The position numbers were made by a program, and so were the translations under genes. From positions 95,182,881-95,246,880 of the forward strand of contig NC_039358.1 in assembly GCF_003573695.1 (NCBI RefSeq): DNA of 64,000 nt, in the 5' to 3' direction. This stretch comes from Papaver somniferum (Eukaryota > Streptophyta > Magnoliopsida > Ranunculales > Papaveraceae). Shown one piece after another: positions 58,162 through 64,000 of the stretch (its first letter is position 1; each line of letters begins with the position of its first letter). The notes beneath the pieces were generated by a model. It was given only the letters and a program-made list of their open reading frames with translations, made no database searches and had not been told where the DNA came from.

Positions 58162-59235
58162 GAGGCTTTGGGGTGTTGTATTGGTTATCTCTGGACTAGC
58201 CAGTGTATCCCCATGAGGGCTGGACTAGCCAGTTCCTCTTGGGTAGATTTTTTTCTTCCCTGTTTTGTATTTGTAGATTCAATTTTAATTCCAAATTCAG
58301 TTTTAGTTTCTCTTGTTTCAATTCATGTTTTGCTATCCATGTTTTGCTATCCATGTTTTTCTATGTTCTGTGTATTGTTCAGTTTCTCCATTTGATGTAA
58401 TGTTCTGTACTGTTTCTGTTATGAATGTTCTGAATCCCAAATGCTAGGACTAGATGAAATTATGAACCAGCTGAGATAGTCTTCATCATGTGCAGCTCAT
58501 GTTCAGTATTGCTAAGCCCTTAGACTAGTTGTGCTTTAATCAGACAATTAGCACTTTGGTAATTTTCTTAGCTGTGAGTAGAATATCCCTTAGGTTAATG
58601 GTGGATTCAACATCCTAGTGTTCTTTCATCACTCTTGTTTACTGTCTCCATTCGTTGCTGTTTTCTCAATAGTTCACTGATAGTTTACTGTTAGTTTTGT
58701 GTTTAATGTTTAGTTTTGTGTTTAATGTTAGTTCACTTGTTTTGTCAATTGTTAGCTTCTCAAATGTTAGGATTAGTTTACTGTTGTGTGTCAATGCTAG
58801 GTTAGAGCCTTAGAGCATTGAGTTGATTGAGCAGTAGGGAGAAACTAGTGCTCACTAGTGACTGTGAGCAAGCTGGTTCTCTTCCCACTCTAGATGAATG
58901 CCTAAAGCCATTGCCTTGGCTTTGCTTTTTTTCCTTTTTTTTTACTTCACTGTCTTCTTCACACCCCTGCCCTTGGCTTAGGCCTTGGTTCCATTGTTCT
59001 TGTTTAGTTTCATTGTTCTGTCACTGTCACATTTACTTCACTGCTTTGGTTTTTCTCTTTGCTTCATTTCCATTGTCTCATTATTTCACTACCATCTTCA
59101 TTGCTTTGTAAATATCACAGTTTCACTGCCACTATTTGCTCTTGCTTCTCTTTTGTTTCTCCTGTTCTTGTTACTGCATTCACTGCTTTTACTACTTGCT
59201 ACTGCCTTGTTCTCCCCTAGTGCTCGGCTGCCTTG

Positions 59236-59312
59236 TCTCCCCCTGCTGCTGTGCACTGCTTCTGCTGCTGCAGAAGCCACCACTGCTGCTGCTGCTTCCT
59301 CTCCAAGGCCCA
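59236..59312. repeat. CTG-rich triplet tract in gypsy-type LTR
   Basis: CTGCTGCTGTG, CTGCTGCTGCAG and CTGCTGCTGCTGC runs. They open several Leu/Cys- or Ala-rich frames on both strands, which I do not regard as genes. Confidence 0.75.
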
Positions 59313-59760
59313 GACCACAGTTCAGGTTAAGGCTAAAAGCCCAGGTTTAATCCCAAGGCCCAGTTCACTGTTACAAGACCCAGTGCTATTCAAAAACCTA
59401 AAGCCCAATTCACAGTCACTGTTAGCCCAAGGCCCAGTGCAATTCCAAAGGCTAAAAGCCTAGGTTCATAGCTAAAAAGCCTAGCTCCAGCTAAGGCCCA
59501 AATCATTCAAAGGCCCAAAGCCTAAAGCACTTCATCATTACAACAAACCCATTAAGCCCAATTTACTCAAAGGGTATTCAAAGCCCAACAGTTCAAAAGG
59601 GTATTCATAACCCATTGGTACCACAACCCTTTGATACCTAAAGCCCAATAGCCAACTAGAACCCAAAATAGCTAAACACTACAAAACACCCCCAGTCTCT
59701 GTGGATCGACCCGTACTTGCACGAGCTACAACTGACGACCGTGCACTTGCGGTATTACTG

Positions 59761-60536
59761 TAGGCCCGTTTCATTTCGCTTCAATTTTATACGCTTTCCC
59801 GGGTCCACCATTGGCATCGGAGTTGCAATAGGTATTGCACTTTTTAGTTCGAATTTTTCAACTAAATTCCTTGCATATTTTTCTTGAAAAAGTAGAATAC
59901 TGTCTTTTTTTTTGTTGTATTTGCAACCCAAGAAAATATGATAATTCTCCAACATTACTCATTTCAAATTCTCCACTCATAAGATTCAGGAATTCATCTG
60001 TTAGAGATTTTGAGGTGGATCCATAGATGATGTCATCTACATATATTTGCCTACAAGTACATTTTTCCACTCCATTTGGTGAAAAGTGTCTTATCAGCAC
60101 CACCTCTAGAGAATCCTTTTTGAAGTAAGAAGGATGCCAGTTTATCATACCAAGCTCTTGGAGCTTGTTTTAGACCATACAAGGCTTTCTTAAGTTTAAA
60201 GACATAATCTGGGAATAATGGATCTTCAAATCCTTTAGGTTGAGCAACAAATACCTCTTCTTTTAAATCCCCATTCAAAAATGCAGATTTAATATCCATT
60301 TGAAAAGGTTTTATCTTAAGAGGGCAAGCATAGGCAAGTAACAGTCTTATTGATTCTAAACGAGCAACATGAGCAAAAGTTTCATCAAAATCAATACCTT
60401 CAATTTGAGAATATCCTTGAGCAACAAGCCTAGATTTATTTCTGACAATCGTCCCAAATTCGCCTGATTTGTTCTTGTAGATCCACTTTATTCCAACAAT
60501 GTTTACTCCTGTCGGCTTAGGAACAAGTTCCCACAC
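59761..60536 (-). pseudogene. pol: Copia reverse transcriptase, two frameshifts
   Basis: From 60536: MWELVPKPTGVNIVGIKWIY, KSRLVAQGYSQIEGIDFDET, QMDIKSAFLNGDL (first catalytic Asp), QPKGFEDPLFPDYVFKLKKA, LYGLKQAPRAWYDKL. Near 60055 the frame shifts to RQIYVDDIIYGSTS, holding the YVDD active site, and FEMSNVGELSYFLGLQIQQK. Near 59930 it shifts again to EKYARNLVEKFELKSAIPIA and ends at the gypsy-type LTR. All catalytic residues are readable, but no single frame remains. Confidence 0.9.
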
Positions 60537-62170
60537 TTCTTGTCTTTTAAACTAATTAAATTCCTCGTGCATTGAGTTTACCCAAGCAGGTTCACTGAGT
60601 GCTTCCTCAATGTTTTTCGGCTCTATTGGAGAAAGAAAACATGAATAGTGACAGACGTTCTGAAGTTCTCTTCGAGTCATAACTTTAGCATTAGCATCTC
60701 CAATGATATCTTCAGAAGAATGTCTTTGATGTACCCATTTAACAGGTTTTTGGACGATATTTTCGGTATCATTGGGTTGTTCAAGAATACTTTCATTATC
60801 GTCTTTATCATCTGTGTCACTAATTAAAAGAACAACTGATGGTTCGATTTCAGTCTGTTTTTCTTTAATAACAGTTTCAGATGGAGGAAGCTCTGCTGCA
60901 GTGTGATTGTCTTGGAAAAAATCGCTAATGTCATCAATAACCACATTGATTGATTCCAGCATGACTTTGGTTCTGAGATTGTATACCCTGAAGGCACAAC
61001 TGTCAGAAGCATAGCCAAGAAAAATTCCTTCATCACTTTTGGAATCAAATTTTCCTCTATGTTCTCTGTCTTTGAGAATATAACATTTGCTTCTGAAAAC
61101 CCTTAAATATCTTAGATTGGGTTTTCTTCCATACCATAATTCATATGGGGTATTTAGAGTTTTAGATCTTAAATAGACTATGTTTATAAGATAACATGCT
61201 ATAAATACAGCTTCCCCCCATAAGGTTAATGGTAGGTTTTCATTATAAAGCATTACTCTTGCCATTTCTTGAATATTTCTATTCTTTCTCTCAGCTACAC
61301 CATTGCCTGAGGTGTAATAGGAGCAGAGAATTGATGACTGATTCCAAGACTATTACAGTATTCATATACTTTCGTATCCTTGAATTCTGTACCACGATCA
61401 CTTCTTATCTTCTTAAGATTGCGACCTTGTTCATTTTGAATTCTATTCACAATGATTTTGAACTCCTCAAGAGTGTCATTCTTGTGCTTCAGAAAAGCAA
61501 CCCATGTGAAACGTGCATAGTCATCTACCATTACTAAAGCATACTTATTTCCTCCAACAGATGCTTGTTGGATCTGACCAAAAAGATCCATATGAATAAG
61601 ATCGAAAGGAGCACGAGTGGCTATGTCTCGAGAAAGTTTGTGTGGAATTTTTCCTTGCTTACCCTTTTGGCATGCACCACAAACACCTTCTACTTTAGTG
61701 TTAATTTTTGGAACGCCTTTGACAAGTTCACGGTTAATGAGCTTTCCTAGCATTCGGTAGTTGATATGACCAAAGCGTTCATCCCACAAATGAGTTGACT
61801 CAACCTTAGTCAAGTTACAATATAAATTGGATTATATATCAAGGAGATAACAATTATTCATACTTCTACGTCCTCGAAAAATTACGTTTCCGGACTTATC
61901 TTCAATATCACAACCTCTCATATTAAAGATAACTTTGTGACCTTTATCACAAATTTGACGGACAAACGGAAGATTAGCTTTCATTCCTTTAACATAAACA
62001 ACATCATGGATTTCAGGAATACCTGGAAGTTCCTTTTGCTGATAAGACAACTGGTTCCATCTCCGAAGGTCACTGATCCTCCTTTGTAGTCTTCTGTTTT
62101 TGTAAACCAAGAAAGATCACCTGTCATATGTCTACTACATCCACTATCTAGTAACCATTGGAATGGTGAG
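60537..62170 (-). pseudogene. pol: Copia protease end and integrase, several lesions
   Basis: At 62100-62165 the frame reads WLLDSGCSRHMTGD, with the D-S-G site of the aspartic protease. Downstream is a GAG-pre-integrase region (61832-62110) ending in a TAA near 61830. Then comes the integrase (61295-61813) with HLWDERFGHINY and CGACQKGKQG (HHCC zinc site), LIHMDLFGQ (first Asp) and IRSDRGTEF (second Asp). One base is missing near 61305; in the next frame GNGVAERKNRN supplies the catalytic Glu. The C-terminal part (60552-61265) has ELWYGRKPNLRYLRVFRSKC and an acidic linker ending in a TAG at about 60550. Integrase inserts the cDNA; this copy is dead. Confidence 0.9.
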
Positions 62171-62202
62171 GTTGTTTTAAGTGCAAATGCTCCAAGACAT
62201 TA

Positions 62203-64000
62203 TGAAAAAGCGGGGGTCTAACAACACCACCCAATATTTCGCTTAGCAATTTGTATGGACTAACTCCGAAACACTTTCTGGAGAATCAAATAGACAGTCA
62301 GACTCAATCTAGGTAAAAGTATCTCAAGAAGTTAATATCTCTCTCTTGTTTTGATTCACTCAAGCTAATAGAAATCAGCAAGTCTATAATCAAACACAAG
62401 AAACAACTTGGATGGTACCAAAGACCAATGTCCAAGGATCAATCAATATCAATCAACAACCAAAGGTTGAATTTCCAATTGATCAAACACACAACCTGTA
62501 TTATTTCAATTATATAAACAAATATAATGCGGAAATAATAACACAGACACCAAAATTTTGTTAACGAGGAAACCGCAAATGCAGAAAAACCCCGATACCT
62601 GGTCCAGATTGAATACACATTGTATTTAAGCCGCTACAGACACTAGCCTACTCCAAGCTAACTTCGGACTGGACTATAGTTGAACCCCAATCAGTCTCCC
62701 GCTGATCCAAGGTACAGTTGTACTCCAAACGCCTCTGATCCCAGCAGGATACTGCGCACTTGATTCCCTTAGCTGATCTCACCCACAACTAAGAGTTGCT
62801 ACGACCCAAAATCGCAGGCTTTAAGAATAAACAAATCTGTCTCACACAAACAAGTCTATCAAAGGATCAATCTGTCTCCCACAGAAAAACCCTAAAAGTT
62901 TTTGTTATGTCTTTTGATAATAATCAAGGTGAACATGAACCAATTGATAATCTGGTCTTATATTCCTGAAGAACAACGTAGATTAATCAATCACCTCACT
63001 ACAATCTTAATCGTTTGATAGCGAAACAAGATGTCGTGGAATCACAAACGATGAGACGAAGGTGTTTATGATTACTTTTTATATCTTTCTTATCGGAGAA
63101 CTCTCACGATCTCAAGCCAATCAATATGATTGTACTGTTACGATAGAAGATGCAAGATCAGATCACACAACTACGATAAAAGTAGAATCGGTCTGGCTTC
63201 ACAATCCCAATGAAGCGTTTAAGTCGTTAACCTGGTTTTAGAAGAAGAAAACAAAAGATTAAAGGATAAACGACTCTAGCACGCAAACTAGTATCACATG
63301 TAAGGTGTGGGGATTAGTTTTGCACAATACTAGATGTCTCCTTTATATAGCCTTTCAAATCAGGGTTTTGCCTTAGTTACAAAGCAAACAATATTCGCCG
63401 TTATATGAAAACCTGATTTAGATTCAAGCTAATATTTCTCAACCGTTAGATCGAAAACTTAGCTTGTCATACACAAATTACTGTACGCTTCTAGGTTTGT
63501 TAACCGCACCTAAACGCATACATTGTTGGTTCAGCAATAGTCTACCCAAAAAGGTTAACCATATGAGCGTTTCATACCAACCATGTTCTTCTTCACCATA
63601 ACTAGTTCAATTGACTCAAATGAACTAGTTAAGAGAGTTGTTCAATTACAAGGAAATCTTATGTAACTACACAAGACACAATTGAAGGAAAGATGATTTG
63701 ATTCACTCGAATCGGTTCATGAACTTTAATAGCCACGGTTTGCAAATGCATTCCTTAGTCTTTTAAGATTAAGTTCAGAAATCATCTTTAGATATATAAG
63801 CTTCTCAAGTTCGTAGACTAGGTTCGCGGACTTAAGACACCGGATAGAGCTTACAAACTCCAGCAGAAATTCTCGTGTTCGAGAACTACGCCGGTTCGCG
63901 GACTTGGCTCACGCAAGTAGTTTGTCAACTCCAGCAGAAATTCTCGGGTTTAAGAACTACGAAAGTTCGCGGACTTGGCACTTGCCATACTTCCGGTTCT
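62203..64000 (-). repeat. Family A LTR cutting the family B element, partial
   Basis: Starts TGAAAAAGCGGGGGTC and follows the A1 LTR (2679-5093) more closely than the A2 LTRs. It carries a TATA box (minus-strand CTATATAAAGG, 63340-63350) and the TTCGCGGACT array (63815-63980). It runs off the window about 0.7 kb before its expected end, so solo versus full element cannot be decided. The junction lies just upstream of the protease motif and has no primer-binding site, so it is an insertion and not the native 5' LTR. Confidence 0.85.

Larger units (their letters stand above)
57079..59760 (+). repeat. Ty3/gypsy-type LTR inserted in copia pol
   Basis: About 2.68 kb starting TGATGAGTGCTAAAAAGTGC, with a TATA box and, near its end, TGTGGATCGACCCGTACTTG and GTGCACTTGCGGTATTACTG, a signature I associate with non-chromovirus gypsy LTRs. 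The copia protein reads through perfectly when the insert is removed (RNETG joined to PTTGKL). Flanks TTGGC and TAGGC are a possible five-base duplication with one change. The expected terminal CA is not seen, so the right end may be truncated with GGC microhomology. No internal region is present. Confidence 0.7.
52158..62202 (-). mobile_element. Family B copia element (Sirevirus-like), decayed and interrupted
   Basis: A 3' LTR (52158-54932) with adjoining polypurine tract is followed by RNase H, reverse transcriptase, integrase and a protease motif in copia order on the minus strand. The IYVDDIIYGST box, FEMSNVGELSYFLGLQI and the HIDIRYHFI RNase H end point to the Sirevirus/Maximus lineage. 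A gypsy-type LTR interrupts it at 57079-59760, and a family A LTR cuts it at 62203, so gag and the 5' LTR are not adjacent. Every coding block is damaged. Confidence 0.85.

Noticed and set aside
58827..59463. Leu/Phe/Cys-rich frames that look like membrane proteins
   Set aside because: They come from pyrimidine- and CTG-rich LTR sequence, with overlapping frames on both strands and no start context or introns.

Overview
This is repeat-rich plant nuclear DNA. Two ordinary intron-containing plant genes sit on a roughly 10 kb island (about 19.2-29.2 kb). Everything else is transposable-element sequence, mostly long-LTR Ty1/copia elements nested in each other, plus a PIF/Harbinger-like DNA transposon, a MITE and a MULE that carries a ULP1 protease gene. 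GT-AG introns, the gene families and the element types fit a eudicot. The LTR style made me think of a poppy-family genome, but that is a weak impression.

Left pile (1-17.8 kb). The window opens inside a minus-strand gag-only copia element (call it A1), whose 5' LTR is 2679-5093. A1 sits in the 5' LTR of a plus-strand relative (A3, 5094-13718), which also has gag but no pol. A3 is split by a 3647 bp DNA transposon with TAA flanks, long terminal inverted repeats, subterminal TGACTC repeats and one intact two-exon Myb/SANT-like gene (8678-12324). Then come a fragment of a second LTR family (B), a full-length family A LTR without partner (14507-17165) and a short LTR scrap.

Gene island. The plus-strand gene at 19291-25221 is an 18-exon, 490-residue methyltransferase of the carnosine N-methyltransferase (CARNMT1/N2227) family. 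A 279 bp MITE with a perfect 9 bp target duplication lies about 180 bp upstream of its ATG. The convergent minus-strand gene at 26234-28211 is a 237-residue fatty acid 2-hydroxylase with all histidine clusters present. Both reconstruct without stops. About 1.1 kb of AT-rich, palindrome-rich simple repeat (29.64-30.74 kb) follows.

MULE region (about 30.8-52.16 kb). A plus-strand gene ending in a ULP1-like (C48) protease domain and a minus-strand MULE transposase gene point at each other, the layout of Kaonashi-type ULP-MULEs. Both are broken; the protease has Phe-Leu where the catalytic Cys-Gly should be. A palindromic motif, GTGTAACT-N-AGTTACAC-ATGCA, recurs through introns and spacers of this element and nowhere else I noticed. 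Its right part holds an 11.5 kb gag-only copia element (A2, 40020-51518, flanks CTTCC/CTTCT), whose own 3' LTR contains a family B solo LTR with a perfect GAAAT duplication.

Right pile (52.16-64 kb). A minus-strand family B copia element (3' LTR 52158-54932, decayed pol 56361-62170, Sirevirus-like) is interrupted in the reverse-transcriptase region by a Ty3/gypsy-type LTR (57079-59760) and cut upstream of protease by another family A LTR (62203 to the window end). The most distinctive pattern is that all three gag-only family A elements keep a separate short coiled-coil ORF of about 100-113 codons between gag and the 3' LTR.
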